Source of the DNA: an uncultured Acetatifactor sp.
GTDB lineage: Bacteria > Bacillota > Clostridia > Lachnospirales > Lachnospiraceae
Length of the DNA: 23,586 nucleotides
Reading direction: 5' to 3'
Assembly: GCA_910586835.1 (NCBI GenBank)
Contig: CAJUJU010000061.1
Span: forward strand, 1-23,586
Part shown: positions 23,510 to 23,586 of the stretch, piece by piece
How positions within the stretch are numbered: the first letter of the stretch is position 1
How the letters are laid out: every line of letters begins with the position of its first letter
Position numbers and translations under genes: made by a program
The notes under the pieces: generated by a model
The model's database searches: none
Seen by the model: only the letters and a program-made list of their open reading frames with translations
What the model was told of the DNA's origin: nothing

Positions 23510-23586
23510 TTTCTTTTCCTCCGTTTCATTTTAGGTAGTGTCAAATCCTACCCTATTTTTTGTTACTAAAACCTTGATTTATGGGA

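Noticed and set aside
14..23541. TTGACAC at the left edge and its inverted copy near 23535 as the two ends of one large mobile element
   Set aside because: Only seven bases match and the following bases differ. This is too short to claim terminal inverted repeats, although the full flanks could be compared with IS3-family ends.

Overview
The window looks like a chromosomal carbohydrate-utilisation locus from an anaerobic gut-type Firmicute, most likely a Lachnospiraceae-like Clostridium. The grounds are AGGAGG-type ribosome sites, moderately high G+C, a YesM/YesN two-component system, a YesL-like membrane protein, DUF3502-type sugar-binding lipoproteins and densely packed glycoside hydrolase (GH) genes. 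Every intact gene is on the minus strand, so transcription runs from high to low coordinates. The only plus-strand coding sequence is an IS3-type transposase stub at 73-168.

Layout in the direction of transcription. A VOC-fold (glyoxalase/epimerase-like) gene split by a one-base frameshift (23509-23040) is followed one base later by an SDR oxidoreductase (23038-22268). A promoter with a 15-bp palindrome between its -35 and -10 boxes (22221-22249) precedes the sensor kinase (22173-20467), the AraC-type response regulator (20489-19644, overlapping the kinase), a sugar-binding lipoprotein (19632-18088) and a GH3 enzyme (17977-15665). After a 207-base leader comes a GH78 alpha-L-rhamnosidase (15457-12605) ending in a hairpin terminator. 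Next is a lipoprotein of unknown function (12419-11214) with its own strong terminator. The last block is YesL-like (11091-10465), GH2 (10326-8116), GH43 (7965-6601), GH2 (6553-3965), GH43 (3763-2714) and GH3 (2669-267). It runs into the IS remnant at the left edge.

How the genes fit together (inference). The kinase/regulator pair would sense an oligosaccharide and switch on the enzymes. The sugar-binding lipoprotein would capture the oligosaccharide. None of the seven hydrolases shows a signal peptide, so they should act in the cytoplasm on imported oligosaccharides. Two GH43 paralogues resembling exo-beta-1,3-galactanases, two GH2 enzymes of beta-galactosidase type, an alpha-L-rhamnosidase and two GH3 enzymes would suit arabinogalactan or rhamnogalacturonan side-chain oligosaccharides. 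No transporter permease is present in the window.

Most unusual points: (1) a similar small helical module of about 60-80 residues is attached to four enzymes from four GH families (C-terminal on GH2, GH3 and GH78, N-terminal on GH43); (2) a 90-base in-frame insertion bounded by inverted repeats lies inside the rhamnosidase gene; (3) tandem-repeat loop expansions occur in a GH2 and a GH3 gene; (4) the sensory operon carries a candidate operator. No tRNA, rRNA, CRISPR array or replication origin was seen, and no gene-free stretch exceeds about 270 bases.
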